NCBI GenBank assembly: GCA_028287305.1
Contig: JAQBPX010000014.1
Location: forward strand, 186,001-250,000
Origin: Gemmatimonadota bacterium
GTDB lineage: Bacteria; Gemmatimonadota; Gemmatimonadetes; Gemmatimonadales; Gemmatimonadaceae
DNA length: 64,000 nt
Reading direction: 5' to 3'
The notes below the pieces were generated by a model. It was not told the origin of the DNA. It searched no databases and saw nothing but the letters and a program-made list of their open reading frames with translations. Below are positions 18,601-25,522 of this stretch, piece after piece. The translations under genes and the position numbers were made by a program. How positions within the stretch are numbered: the stretch's first letter is position 1; each line of letters begins with the position of its first letter.

Positions 18601-21239
18601 GCCCCCGGAACCGTGAAGTTGAGCGTGGGCGACTTGCGCGGAAGCGCGAGTGCGAACGGCCCATTGAACGTCACGCTGCCGCTCGTCATGCGACCGGCCA
18701 CCAGGTCGATGCCGATGGTGCCGCTTCCCGCCACGGGCGTGGCGCCCGGCGTGAAGTTGCCGCTCGCGGTGCCGCTCAACAGCGCTGTGGCCGAACCGTC
18801 GGTGCCGCTGTCCAGCGTAAGCGTGCCGCCGGTGACGGAGAGCGCCACGGCCGCGAGGTTGATCGCGCACGGCGTGGTGAGGCCGGTGGCCTTGCCACTC
18901 ACGCGTCCCTCGCCCGACAGTGCCAGCCACTGCGAACCGAGCGACATCGAGCGCGTGCCCGCGGCGCAGTCGAAGTACGTGGGAAGCTGATACACGCCCT
19001 GCACCTCGAGGCCCTTCTGCACCTGCAGGGAGGGCAGCAGCGTCGCGACCATCGCGCCGCGCAGCCTGCCGAGCGTCAGCGAGTTGGTGGACCCCAGATC
19101 GAGCGAGCAGTTCGCAGCCAGGTCATGCTCGGTTACCGCGGTCTCGAGCTTTCCGTCGGCCAGCGTGGCGACCGCTGGCATCGCGCCCGCGAGGCAGCTC
19201 GCCGAACTGCCAGCCAGGCCGGCAAGGGAGACGCCTTCGCTGATGGTGAAGCGGAAGCCGCCGCCGTCGGTGCTGCTCCACGGGCGCGTGAACGCGCCGA
19301 GCTTCGCCTGCGTGGCATTGAGCGTGAAGCCCCCGACGTTCAGCCCTTCGCTGCTCGCGGCGCCGTCGGCGTTCGCGAACGCCCACCCCGCGGGCGTGAG
19401 CGACACGCCGGCGAGCGCCGGCAGGCGAAGCGCCTCGAGCGAGGGAACGCGCGGCTGCGCATCCACGTGGAAGCCGAAGTCGAAGCCGCGCCCGGCGGCG
19501 TACGTCAGCTTGTCCATCTTGAGGCCGGTGAGCGCGAGCTCCAGCCAGCCGAGCTTCACCGAACCGTCACCCTCGCAACGCGGCGCGAGCCGTGTTGCGC
19601 GCGTGCCGGTGTTGTCCATGGTGAGGTCGACGAGCCCGCCGCAGTTCGCACCGCGGCTGCCGTCGAGCAGCAGCTCGGCGATTGCGGTGATCGCCGGCGT
19701 GAGAGTGCCGTTCGATGCAATGGTGAATCCGCCATCCACGCGAATGAGCCCGAGCGTCGGCGTCGGCGAGCCCGCGACGAGGGGAACCATGCGATCGGTG
19801 GCGCAGCTCAGCGTGCCCGCGAGCACGCCACTCGAGTCGGCGGTCATCGTAACGTTCGGGCAGCTGTTGCGCGTGCCGAACAGGTCCACGCTGCCGCCCA
19901 GCTGCACGTTCCCGCTCGGCAGCGACACGCGCGCCGAGGTGAGGTGCACCTGCATCGGGTCGGTGCCGAGCGTCGGCCAGCCGTTCGGGCTCTCGTTGTA
20001 GGCGCTGAGCGTCCCGAAGGGGCCGCTCGGCGTCATCTCGACGTTGCCGTCGAGCGGAATGGACTTGCCGCCAGGCAGCGTGAGCTCGGCGCGCATGTGC
20101 ATGCCGCTCGTGGCACTCCAGTTGAAGCCCTTGAGCGTGACGAACTTCCCGACAGCGATGCCGCGATCCATGTTGCCGGACAGCCCGCCGGCGATCACGT
20201 TCGCTTCCTTGGGGAGCGTACTGCGGTCGAGCGCCACGCCGTCCATGTAGACGTCGCCCGATCCCTTCACGGGACCGATCATCTCGAGTCGCGCGCGGCC
20301 GTACATCGTCACGCGGTCAGCGGTGGATCGCGAGTCGGCGCGCTTCATCCCCGTGAGGATCGCGACGCCCGGCACCAGCGTGACCGTGTCGGGCACCATG
20401 AAGCCCGTGGGGAGGCCTGCGTCGAGCGGCGCGCGCGTGAAGCTCCACGGCTCGCTGCGCTGGCGCGCCGAGGTCACGTTGCGCCCCTCGGCGTCCACCG
20501 CTTCCACGCGCCAGGCGTACTTGTTCCCTTCCTCGAGCGGCAGCCCGTCGGTGGGATAGAGCATGGTGCTCGCGCCGCTCACCAGCTGCTCGAGCAGCGG
20601 GCGGTTGGCGGCGAGTGCGACGTCGGGCGTCTGCGTCGGCAGGATCTCGACGAGGCGGAACTTGTACTGCAGCCCCAGCTCGGGCGGTGCCGTGACCGGC
20701 ATCCACTGGAACATCGGCTGCCCGACGATGACCGCGGAGCCATTCGACGGGAACACCAGCCGCGGCGGATCCGGCAGCGAGATCGTGAAGCTCTGGCTGG
20801 CGCGCGTGAGCTCCTTGCCGGAGCGGTCGACCAGCTTCACGGTGAGCGTGTAGCGGTCCTCCGGGATCTGTCCCGTGTGGACGATCTGGTCCACGAACGA
20901 CTTCACGTTGTCGGCCGCGAAGCAGTTGAGCTGCGTGCTCGAGATCACCTGCGTGGTGGGGCCGAGCGGAATCTCGTACGGTCCGCTGGTGGCGGTGGTG
21001 ATCACGCCGCGCGTCGCGCCGCGAATCTCCGCCTGCAGGTTGTACTCGGCCGGCGCGGTGCCCGTGTAGGTCACGACCATGGTCGCGATCTGCGGGTTGC
21101 GCTCCCAGTCGCTCACCCAGGGGCTGGGCAGTCCGGGCACGATGAGGTTCGCGCTGTACTGCGCGCGCGCCACACTGGCGGGCGCGACGAGCGCGCAGCC
21201 GAAGGCCAGCGCTGCTGCAAGGCGGCTGATGCTGCGCAT
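9615..21239 (-). CDS. Giant exported multidomain protein (3,874 aa)
   Basis: The signal peptide (residues 1-26, cleavage after ARA) is followed by an N-terminal beta domain (about 27-150) and an Ig-like module (about 165-275). Their pattern recalls TANFOR-domain proteins of Bacteroidetes; that match is from memory and tentative. Residues about 290-2400 are beta-rich and glycine/serine/threonine-rich with loosely repeating motifs and no catalytic signature, like a very long beta-solenoid. Residues about 2780-3240 are helical and charged (likely coiled coil). Residues about 3250-3870 are Ig/Fn3-like, with an Asn-rich linker near 3516-3544. The C-terminus is KKKYSW. It is translationally coupled to the collagen gene upstream (ATGA) and the Fn3 gene downstream. 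It is probably a secreted structural or adhesive protein; its function is unknown. Confidence 0.85.
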   Translation of the reverse strand: MRSISRLAAALAFGCALVAPASVARAQYSANLIVPGLPSPWVSDWERNPQIATMVVTYTGTAPAEYNLQAEIRGATRGVITTATSGPYEIPLGPTTQVISSTQLNCFAADNVKSFVDQIVHTGQIPEDRYTLTVKLVDRSGKELTRASQSFTISLPDPPRLVFPSNGSAVIVGQPMFQWMPVTAPPELGLQYKFRLVEILPTQTPDVALAANRPLLEQLVSGASTMLYPTDGLPLEEGNKYAWRVEAVDAEGRNVTSARQRSEPWSFTRAPLDAGLPTGFMVPDTVTLVPGVAILTGMKRADSRSTADRVTMYGRARLEMIGPVKGSGDVYMDGVALDRSTLPKEANVIAGGLSGNMDRGIAVGKFVTLKGFNWSATSGMHMRAELTLPGGKSIPLDGNVEMTPSGPFGTLSAYNESPNGWPTLGTDPMQVHLTSARVSLPSGNVQLGGSVDLFGTRNSCPNVTMTADSSGVLAGTLSCATDRMVPLVAGSPTPTLGLIRVDGGFTIASNGTLTPAITAIAELLLDGSRGANCGGLVDLTMDNTGTRATRLAPRCEGDGSVKLGWLELALTGLKMDKLTYAAGRGFDFGFHVDAQPRVPSLEALRLPALAGVSLTPAGWAFANADGAASSEGLNVGGFTLNATQAKLGAFTRPWSSTDGGGFRFTISEGVSLAGLAGSSASCLAGAMPAVATLADGKLETAVTEHDLAANCSLDLGSTNSLTLGRLRGAMVATLLPSLQVQKGLEVQGVYQLPTYFDCAAGTRSMSLGSQWLALSGEGRVSGKATGLTTPCAINLAAVALSVTGGTLTLDSGTDGSATALLSGTASGNFTPGATPVAGSGTIGIDLVAGRMTSGSVTFNGPFALALPRKSPTLNFTVPGAQLDTAGLHIDGRGALALASGNNVGVTFDRLAINPLDFTVIGGQASFDNAFGLRVAIDTTGGALAWSAVQAGSAVGAAPELRMDLSSGATLGAEGLHSTGTAPAALNYRKLSFANASASYSDSLALRVAPFGVNGGSIDIVQQGERLAWIDAGGFHPDRLQSATAGLPKHIGLPNESVGFLDLAGSDSSAITTVRNPDGSVHITTRAGRTMLLGMPGLGATAPLNATVDVVVEVAGGSVTSGMVAARANLDIAKQGVPFVVDSLEFTGGGTNGWRVLGRPQLLGAARGAVGAAELALDATTSLTGQFGIAARASLPVAQGLRAITFALDSISGTIDNAKHSFDARGAFALAMGDGQSYRIPAILTESPTGLVVTEVGAANASAINPVSLGAVSVQFTAPRISRLSYGPTGWDYEFLFDAHVGFTSLGQVPPQDLSDLVLDKAGLHVASFGVPELNAQATTRRGFAVRPLALRSTGGVIDWVGGARADAWNLSVDVELSYPKAAGALANEHLSVLDAKMVNGVFTGPIEPLTLATPALVAFGTSGAALQVATLTGTLGDVPDVTVGGNLVLPTDMRCASNSTGVVALPSTGIKLSPDAWFNGTTSSLSLGGCPVSWGPMTMRMASGTLEIYGTATTQVAQLRGTATVGAPGMGSDTISSSGALVLNIGTVRPSSAITINGRMRWPYAPGSTIGLGVRTLVLGPTGVSFGSPGALRVGADSIASIELTGVSYAFPSLGTVSGSIGVREALALSGALAANGRVSWVLTAAGAPNATADQVTLQLSQNTRLDAQGLTTSATSGSRVLFDQRTLANLASTPSGDFHFSLTQLGVAQGRLDLFESTASHDSVGYFDANGFNPASQFATPRVPARLSLPSDDIAYVDLKDASGKPLVEVLRSGERLIVRALNGNKAKLVVPALSSEFGTAPSMDVALDVEVNARTWAVVKGSIEATAPAKTLSANVLELKRITYSGDSTGYALRAGGRIVLPASLPAVDLEVDGLPITKDGINGSLTRGNYSTTNSAADKALVTGKAGALDVSVIGVKATFAGSSREVLISGLVSSPLFTQAGANGAPAATVVFPYSGTVRQTANSFTLGAVPTGSLTIRESTLDPAPVGTNPAYRLVVSPTEFTLLVNGLWKVPKVAKEFAVTLSDLSIGTGGVKVLGLDQAQEFTAWGTKFTASAGGSSKSTMAVGTDGVLKLTMAGKIVFLGVTGQFKGLTIGSDATVIAADSTLLVAPLKIGTGAFMVNAVAVKAGILEAALAVKLPEPLVKKDAGALTTTLKIGADGTLSQKRLVVRDELIGLLGGTLTSITGFTIHTRNISINIPDATGVGGAVEVVADGYMSAKEANLLYLGTDKGGIVKPGYRLGFDGKESFQNFSMRDTIVVPVKKLAELQIQAITAPEGTTFEIGLTGRIALNATKTTPQGKPTDKGSRYASGAALLFRDLFIMDKGVDFSRFAVEGGTLALMNGALLIDVARFSYKDSPSTIKVMSSPPPPGKMPTGAGTEDLAVNYHINMGGRICVGKPGNSAVNVNAATCIFSGGIDQLLMYEEASNGNVTFSISNLNANVQKTFDMHLSMRYNEVAGGAGIAFAGNGTSVLGNEFIVAGAVEVGDNDFRIGAFLALPVAVQLGPVTITGVGGGFFWNPRPEHLQMVRDAAFPSNQTMAASAQLSYEPARFAIFLYGQAQIVNKKVAVGRALLMATDQQFRLDASVVVLDKPGTITGRAQLVIGLHKGYVEGTIDIIADQPLVVKSTGSLQFFAYSSSAWGIQGDAQMEFLPVPSGKSILTQSAQADFFIGPKGFVAGLRIEKSLSLYKIITLSGGFVGRVWFYDPAPSAWGAYAAVHAEVSVLFGAASASGQLEGALIGSGGSIPSLYCVGTLSVSVFWVGSWSGSVWAAAKSSGLSGGLGRDASLDAALAKAKQVRDEMETSKTQVMAAMNEAKVRSFDLKLSESEMLAVYTGLSALAKTSGFNFVSVLMFSEKLGFALGGGRNDYGYYDWYATFLRNEGAPVTDSAQVKTLKKNADDLWASSQRQQSDVEPKIRAINATLAQVAEVKLPDAPGNPVRNVSFASPVATTSVVNGDTVKTLISGPQLDIDQSTASQAVSSMEAHDGAMKALAAEVLRQAQAEDASLKQVQSALSASSGSLLSMMATYASARSATERLYTQQLQYLGAAKLWARVRLADLQRRKSDVADIQNQVIGIYQQRMNGDAMQKVFAMTLSPVTTGTLNRIKLMGSLTGNPQLEKDFGTALGASYGNNTSVAFLSAQYLKSGMTLYYNVPETGAKAQLAMLDSNIASVQQQAAAKLTPIRESHNKLTWAADAIFLNQASLAGLTYDLYDRYLALDPTGAGAAAATARKAELLRGMKMPTVNPVTIAVKTTGWVSEITASWSGYHPDGITEYLYWDNGGAPFSLGGTGTFVGLRSYLDTPISSLNNQYSFSAAVRGGLGYRNMVSASYSVSYPSGLEVQQQGAPTADVSNITKVSTTTTTVSSAGDKTPPNAPQITFNGAGRGPTGEQWIKPGSKVKANWFAYDNESGISEYQLAVGTTAQGTDISNWESMGGRTDRQLNDINISNGKMVFVSVKATNGNGIVSAIGSSGGLRIDAKPPVLGPIELVPVVAPPTPTTLANTVSSCYSQQQNNNGGGWGGNFNNNFNNNNNANFNYPTVTVKLPQVTDESGVQYWMWHLSNQPDTVVSNQWTNIYAPQMNGNTITIMGYPLSYTDPVYLMLAGSDYAGNVTVTQYGPFKVPDPTLPTSPGVCTTSSQQGELYVVMNSKAEDPESSISGYQVRITKDGKVVQDWPAAGTIQFTADNGSTKVYTAPTDGSFDVDVRAVNGAGMAGAAVRSGPIALDRTPPSAPTWTDKSEAPVDYVYEWQMDDYWYHPVQTDPGKIAGVLTFGADAQSGVDRTEVAMGFSPDDQGMMGWQNVTNMQNAHVTGNSADVVIYEQQPYGWNRDPNTEYYVFFRSVNKAGLTSATTMVRMKMPKAIKKKYSW

Positions 21240-23320
21240 CAGCGGTGCTTGTCCGATCGTGCCGTGCTGTCAGCCGGTGCGGAGGTGCGCCGCAGCATGG
21301 CCTCGATGGCCGCCATGCGCTTGTCCTGCTCCCGCTGCTTCTTCTTCAGCTCCAGGTTCTCGGTGCGCAGCGCCTGCAGCTCGCTCACGGCGGACTTGAG
21401 CGAGTCGGTGCGGATCGCAAGCGCCTTGATGGCGATCATGTTCACGCCGTCGGCATCCACCATCGAGATGGTGGTGTCGTTCTCGCCCATGCCGAACGCC
21501 GCTCGGAAGTCCTGCGCGGTGGGTCCGATGTGGCGGATGGATGCGTTTTGCTTGCGATACTGCCAGCTGGCCAGCGACATGCCGGCGATGCCGCGCAGGT
21601 AGAACTCGGGATCCTCGGAACGGAACGCGGTCTTGGCGCGCACGTTGGAGAGCGTGGACCAGGAGCCGGAGCCCGGCGCGAGCGAGGCTCCCGTCGAGAG
21701 GTCACCGGAGGTATAGAAGAAGACGCCGCCCGCCGCGCGCGCGACGAACGAGTTCGCGTCGCCGGTGAGGTTGTTGGTGCCGCCGGATGAATTGTCGCCG
21801 AAGGCGAACCCGCTGTTGCCCGGGCTGACGTACGTCCCGAGTCCGATGGAGCCGCCGCCGGTTACGGTGAGGTTGCGGCCAGCCGCGAAGGACGCGCTGC
21901 CGCCGACTGAGTTGCTGGCGCCGAACGCGGAGGCGTTTTCGCCCGGGATGGAGTTGCTGGCGCCGGCGGAGATGCTGGAGCCCTGCGCATTCCACTGCAT
22001 CAATCCGCCGCCCTGACCACTCGCGAAGATGCCGCCGAAGTTCGCGTTCAGGCGCTTCACCGTGATGGTGTCGGCGGCGAAGCTGGCGTTTGCGTCGCGC
22101 TGGACGATCGCGTCGGCAGTGCTGGCGCTCGTTGCGCCCGCGGTGCCGGACGGGCCAGTTGCGCCAGGAGCTCCATCAGCGCCTGCGGGACCCTGGGGAC
22201 CTTGCGGACCCTGCGGGCCCGTGGATCCGGTGGCACCGGCGGCGCCTGGAGTTCCAGCGGCACCGGGAGTTCCATCAGCGCCGGCGGGACCAGCTGGGCC
22301 CTGAGCGCCCGTGTTTCCAGTGGGACCCGCAGGACCGGCCGGACCCTGTGGTCCGGTGGAGCCGGTAGCGCCAGCGGCCCCCGGAGCGCCCGGAGTTCCG
22401 TCAGCACCGGAAGGACCGGCTGGGCCGGCGACGCCCTGAGGGCCGGTGTTTCCCGTGGGACCGGCAGGACCAGCGACGCCCTGCGGACCGGTATTTCCAG
22501 TGGGACCAGCGGGGCCGGCCACGCCCTGCGGTCCCGTTGCGCCGGCGGCCCCCGGGGTTCCGTCGGCACCGGAAGGACCGGCGGGGCCGGCAACTCCCTG
22601 CGGACCGGTATTCCCGGTGGGACCCGTAGCACCTGCAGGACCCGCGACACCCTGCGGACCTGTGTTGCCGGTTGGTCCCGCGGGACCTGTGGCACCTGCG
22701 ACGCCTGGCACTCCGTCAGCTCCACTCGGGCCGGCGGGACCCGTGTTGCCAGTGGGACCGGCCGGGCCGACTACGCCCTGCGGCCCGGTGTTGCCGGTGG
22801 GACCAGTGGCGCCCGCAGGGCCAGCGACCCCCTGCGGACCGGTGGAACCCGCGGGTCCAGTCGCTCCTGCGGGACCAGTGAGTCCCGTCGGGCCGGTTGG
22901 CCCGGCAGCACCCGCGGGACCAGTGAGGCCGATCGGGCCGGCGGGACCGGCGATGCCGGTCGGACCGAACGGTCCCTGGATGCCGGCAGGCCCGATCGGG
23001 CCCGCGACACCAGCAGGTCCGGCAGGACCCTGTGCGCCCGCGGCACCCGCCGCTCCGGCCGCACCGGGCGCTCCATCCTTGCCAGCGGCGCCGGCGGGTC
23101 CCGCAGGCCCCGCATCACCGGGCAGCCCCTTGAGGTTCCATGAGAGCGCTATGTGAGCCGCCGACAGGCAGACCCCCGCGGTGCCCACATGGTAGAGTGT
23201 CCCACTGCCCGGCACGTAGCAGGCGGCGACCGTCTGGGCCTGGCTCACGCCGGCCGGAACGATCAGGAGGGCGGCGCCGGCTACGGCGACGCGAACGCTA
23301 CGCGCAATCTTCGAGTTCAT
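21239..23320 (-). CDS. Collagen-like trimeric surface fibre with peptidase S74 chaperone domain
   Basis: A 693-residue exported protein with signal peptide [29 protein letters not shown] in two parts, ending about residue 29. Residues about 65-400 are unbroken Gly-X-Y triplets rich in [16 protein letters not shown] units. Then comes a YadA-head-like stretch ([36 protein letters not shown]). The C-terminus has the intramolecular chaperone signature [14 protein letters not shown] of peptidase S74, followed by a coiled coil (about 630-680). S74 domains trimerise fibres and are usually removed by self-cleavage. Start 23320 overlaps the preceding stop (ATGA). The repetitive DNA (about 22130-23130) is prone to length change. 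Confidence 0.9.
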   Translation of the reverse strand: MNSKIARSVRVAVAGAALLIVPAGVSQAQTVAACYVPGSGTLYHVGTAGVCLSAAHIALSWNLKGLPGDAGPAGPAGAAGKDGAPGAAGAAGAAGAQGPAGPAGVAGPIGPAGIQGPFGPTGIAGPAGPIGLTGPAGAAGPTGPTGLTGPAGATGPAGSTGPQGVAGPAGATGPTGNTGPQGVVGPAGPTGNTGPAGPSGADGVPGVAGATGPAGPTGNTGPQGVAGPAGATGPTGNTGPQGVAGPAGPSGADGTPGAAGATGPQGVAGPAGPTGNTGPQGVAGPAGPTGNTGPQGVAGPAGPSGADGTPGAPGAAGATGSTGPQGPAGPAGPTGNTGAQGPAGPAGADGTPGAAGTPGAAGATGSTGPQGPQGPQGPAGADGAPGATGPSGTAGATSASTADAIVQRDANASFAADTITVKRLNANFGGIFASGQGGGLMQWNAQGSSISAGASNSIPGENASAFGASNSVGGSASFAAGRNLTVTGGGSIGLGTYVSPGNSGFAFGDNSSGGTNNLTGDANSFVARAAGGVFFYTSGDLSTGASLAPGSGSWSTLSNVRAKTAFRSEDPEFYLRGIAGMSLASWQYRKQNASIRHIGPTAQDFRAAFGMGENDTTISMVDADGVNMIAIKALAIRTDSLKSAVSELQALRTENLELKKKQREQDKRMAAIEAMLRRTSAPADSTARSDKHR

Positions 23321-23823
23321 GGGATCACCTGGGACCCGCTGCACGACAGGGACGCGCGTCCCCCGGCAGCGGGGGATGTGGACGACGAGGCGGGGTTGCT
23401 GGCGATGCTCGGTGCGGCGGGCGTGCTGGCGCAGGGGCGCTTGAGGGACTGCTCGATGATGAGCAGGGAGTTGTCGATGGCGCTGACGTCGGGTGCGTCG
23501 CCGGCAGCGGCGGTGGCCTGGAACGCCGAAAGCGCACTGCGCGCGCTGGTCAGCGCCTTGTCGGCGGCAATGGCGTCGGCGGCGCTGAGGGCGCCGGAGA
23601 GCGCGTCGAGTGAGCTTTTCAGCCGGTCGGTGGCGGCGCCGGGAGTCAGGCCGAGCGTGGCGCGGTCAGCGGCGTCGGAAACGCCCCGGATGACCTCGAC
23701 CAGGACGGAGGCGGGCGGGAGGATCACCGTGACCTCCTGGGGCGCGCTGATAAGGTCGCCGCAACTCAGCAGCAGCACGCCACTGGCCAGTGCCAGGAGT
23801 GTCGATCGATTTTTTCGGGGCAA
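23317..23823 (-). CDS. Small lipoprotein, first gene of giant-protein operon
   Basis: A 168-residue protein starting [21 protein letters not shown]. The LLLSC lipobox at residues 17-21 indicates a lipid-anchored protein. The mature part is Ala/Ser-rich and helical ([27 protein letters not shown] in two halves) with a disordered C-terminus. No family is recognised. Its stop overlaps the collagen-like gene start in an ATGA junction, and it heads the operon, so it may be an assembly or anchoring factor for the fibre. Confidence 0.75.
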   Translation of the reverse strand: MPRKNRSTLLALASGVLLLSCGDLISAPQEVTVILPPASVLVEVIRGVSDAADRATLGLTPGAATDRLKSSLDALSGALSAADAIAADKALTSARSALSAFQATAAAGDAPDVSAIDNSLLIIEQSLKRPCASTPAAPSIASNPASSSTSPAAGGRASLSCSGSQVIP

Positions 23824-23933
23824 CTCGACGCCTTCGGGAAGGGGGAAGGACAGTGTGCATAGTCGTTCCCGTACGGAGTCGCGTCAAGGAAACATTTGGA
23901 TCCGTGGCTGTTTTTTTTTGGCCGCGTGTTTCC
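23824..23933 (-). promoter_or_regulatory. Likely promoter region of the giant-protein operon
   Basis: This 110-bp spacer between yajQ and the first operon gene is the only untranslated gap ahead of the six coupled genes. It holds a run of nine T on the plus strand (23911-23919, A9 on the operon's coding strand) upstream of the start, resembling an A-tract/UP-like element. No clear -35/-10 pair can be assigned by eye. Confidence 0.4.
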
Positions 23934-24434
23934 TCAGCGATAGTTGCCGAATTTCAGCTCCACCCCGAAGTCCTTCCCGCGCAGCAGGGCCATCGCCTCC
24001 TGCAGGTCATCGCGGCTCGGGCTCGACACGCGCACCTGCTCCCCCTGGATGCTCGCCTGCACCTTCTTGAGCTTCGCGTCCTTGATCGCCGCGGCGACCT
24101 TCTTCGCCGTGTCGGAATCGAGCTCCATCTTCAGCTTCACCTCGCGACGCACCGTGTCGCCCCCCGCCGGCTTCACCTCGCCGATGTCCAGGTTCTTCAC
24201 CGGCACCCCGCGCTTGATCAGCTTCACCTGCACCACGTCGAAGAGCGCGGTCATCTGGAAGTCGGAGTCGGCGATGAGCACGAGCATGTTCTCCGCCTTC
24301 TTGAAGTCGATCTCCGCCTTCGATCCCTTGAAGTCGTACCGCTGCGCGATCTCCTTCTGCGCCTGGTTGATCGCATTGTCGACTTCCTGCAGGTCCACGC
24401 CGGTGGTGACGTCGAAGCTCGAGTTCTGGGCCAT
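23934..24434 (-). CDS. yajQ: YajQ family nucleotide-binding protein
   Basis: A 166-residue cytosolic protein that matches the YajQ family in length and sequence: SSFDVTTGVDLQEVDNAINQ at the N-terminus, RYDFKGSKAEI, GEVKPAGGDTVRREVKLK, and a QASIQGEQVRVSSPSRDDLQ stretch near the end. Family members bind nucleotides, and some bind cyclic di-GMP and act with transcription factors; which applies here cannot be seen. The ATG at 24434 begins the conserved N-terminus. It is downstream of the sigma-factor gene on the same strand, across a hairpin. Confidence 0.95.
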   Translation of the reverse strand: MAQNSSFDVTTGVDLQEVDNAINQAQKEIAQRYDFKGSKAEIDFKKAENMLVLIADSDFQMTALFDVVQVKLIKRGVPVKNLDIGEVKPAGGDTVRREVKLKMELDSDTAKKVAAAIKDAKLKKVQASIQGEQVRVSSPSRDDLQEAMALLRGKDFGVELKFGNYR

Positions 24435-24442
24435 GAATGCGG

Positions 24443-24580
24443 GAGCTGAGGGGCTGGGGAGCTGGGGGGCTGGGGACTACAACAACAACTGCGGACCGCA
24501 ACGACAACGGCACGACGGATAGTATCCGCCGTGCCGTTCCATGCAAACCATTCGAATGCTTTTCCCCAGCCCCTCAGCTC
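24443..24580. repeat. 17-bp inverted repeat enclosing a hairpin between sigma gene and yajQ
   Basis: GAGCTGAGGGGCTGGGG at 24443-24459 is perfectly complemented at 24564-24580. The enclosed 104 bp contain another strong hairpin (24506-24538). The arms flank the whole spacer between the two genes. Confidence 0.8.
24506..24538 (-). terminator. Hairpin downstream of sigma-factor gene
   Basis: A 16-bp stem (AACGGCACGACGGATA against TATCCGCCGTGCCGTT, one mismatch) with a one-base centre lies 55 bp past the sigma-gene stop. The minus strand after the stem is only moderately T-rich (GTTGTCGTTG), so termination is likely but not certain. Confidence 0.55.
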
Positions 24581-24592
24581 CTCAGCCCCTCA

Positions 24593-25450
24593 CTACCCGA
24601 GGTAGCTCTCCAGCGCCCGCGCCCGCGAGACATGCCGCAATCTCGAAAGCGCCTTCTCCTTGATCTGCCGCACCCGCTCACGCGTGATCCCCAGCAGCGC
24701 GCCGATCTGCTCGAGCGTCATCGGCTCCTCGTCGTCCAGCCCGAAGTAGAGCCGCAGGATCTTCGCCTCGCGCTCCTTCAGGTGGCTCAGCGCCTCCTCG
24801 ATGGACTCCGTGAGCGCCTTCTCGAACGTCTGCTCGTCCGGCGTGGGGTTCACCGTGTCCGGCAGGTAGTCCAGGAGCTTGTTGTCCTCGCCCGGCGTGA
24901 GCGGCGCATCCAGCGAGAGGTGCGTCTGCGAGATCGACATCGTCTTCGCGACTTCCTCCTCCGTGATGTCCATCCCGTGCGCGATCTCGGCGTGCGTCGC
25001 CTCGCGTCCCAGCTCCTGCAGCAGCGCGCTCGCGCGCTTGCCGATGCGATGCAGCGTGCCCGCGCGATTCAGCGGCACGCGCACGATGCGGCTCTGCTCC
25101 GCCAGCGCCTGCAGGATCGCCTGCCGGATCCACCACACGGCGTAGGAGATGAACTTGATCCCCTTGGTCTCGTCGAACTTGTGCGCCGCGCGAATCAGCC
25201 CGAGGTTGCCCTCGTTGATCAGGTCCGACAGCGAGACGCCCTGGTTCTGGTACTTCTTGGCGACGGACACGACGAAGCGCAGGTTCGACCGCACGAGCTT
25301 GTCCAGGGCTTCCTGGTCATGCACGCGGATGAGCTGCGCCAGCCGGACCTCTTCCTCGCGATTGATCAGCGGATAGATGCTGATGTCTCGCAGGTATTGG
25401 TCGAGCGAACCTTCGTCGTACGAGGACTTCTTTCCGGAGGGAGCGGCCAT
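24593..25450 (-). CDS. rpoD: RNA polymerase sigma-70 factor, primary/group 2 type
   Basis: A 285-residue sigma factor with region 1.2 (SLDQYLRDISIYPLINREEE), region 2 (VRSNLRFVVSVAKKYQNQG, LIRAAHKFDETKGIKFISYA, VWWIRQAI), region 3 and region 4.2 (TLEQIGALLGITRERVRQIK). These match the housekeeping sigma family that recognises -35/-10 promoters. Region 1.1 and the long non-conserved insert of proteobacterial RpoD are absent, a short form found in several phyla. Whether it is the single housekeeping factor or a group 2 paralogue cannot be told from one window, so the symbol is provisional. Confidence 0.9.
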   Translation of the reverse strand: MAAPSGKKSSYDEGSLDQYLRDISIYPLINREEEVRLAQLIRVHDQEALDKLVRSNLRFVVSVAKKYQNQGVSLSDLINEGNLGLIRAAHKFDETKGIKFISYAVWWIRQAILQALAEQSRIVRVPLNRAGTLHRIGKRASALLQELGREATHAEIAHGMDITEEEVAKTMSISQTHLSLDAPLTPGEDNKLLDYLPDTVNPTPDEQTFEKALTESIEEALSHLKEREAKILRLYFGLDDEEPMTLEQIGALLGITRERVRQIKEKALSRLRHVSRARALESYLG

Positions 25451-25522
25451 GTCAGTGCTACGGCTCCTGGGAGCGTCAGGCGGGAAGTGCGTCGTGCGTC
25501 GTGCGGACTATAGGGGAGCCCC

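Noticed and set aside
17073-21602. Very long plus-strand open frame (about 1,500 codons) opposite the giant gene
   Set aside because: It is antisense to a coherent exported protein, is Arg/Ala/His-rich and has no ribosome site or domain. High-GC third positions leave the opposite strand open.
22130-23130. Repetitive GC-rich DNA resembling a CRISPR or tandem array
   Set aside because: The repetition is the Gly-X-Y codon pattern of the collagen region, with no spacer/repeat structure. No CRISPR array was seen in the window.
21239-23320. Collagen-like S74 protein as a prophage tail fibre
   Set aside because: It is 17 kb from the prophage edge and is embedded in a host operon with a signal peptide, so a cell-surface fibre is more likely.
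23911-23919. T9 tract near yajQ as a terminator
   Set aside because: The T run is on the plus strand whereas genes on both sides are read from the minus strand, and no stem precedes it.
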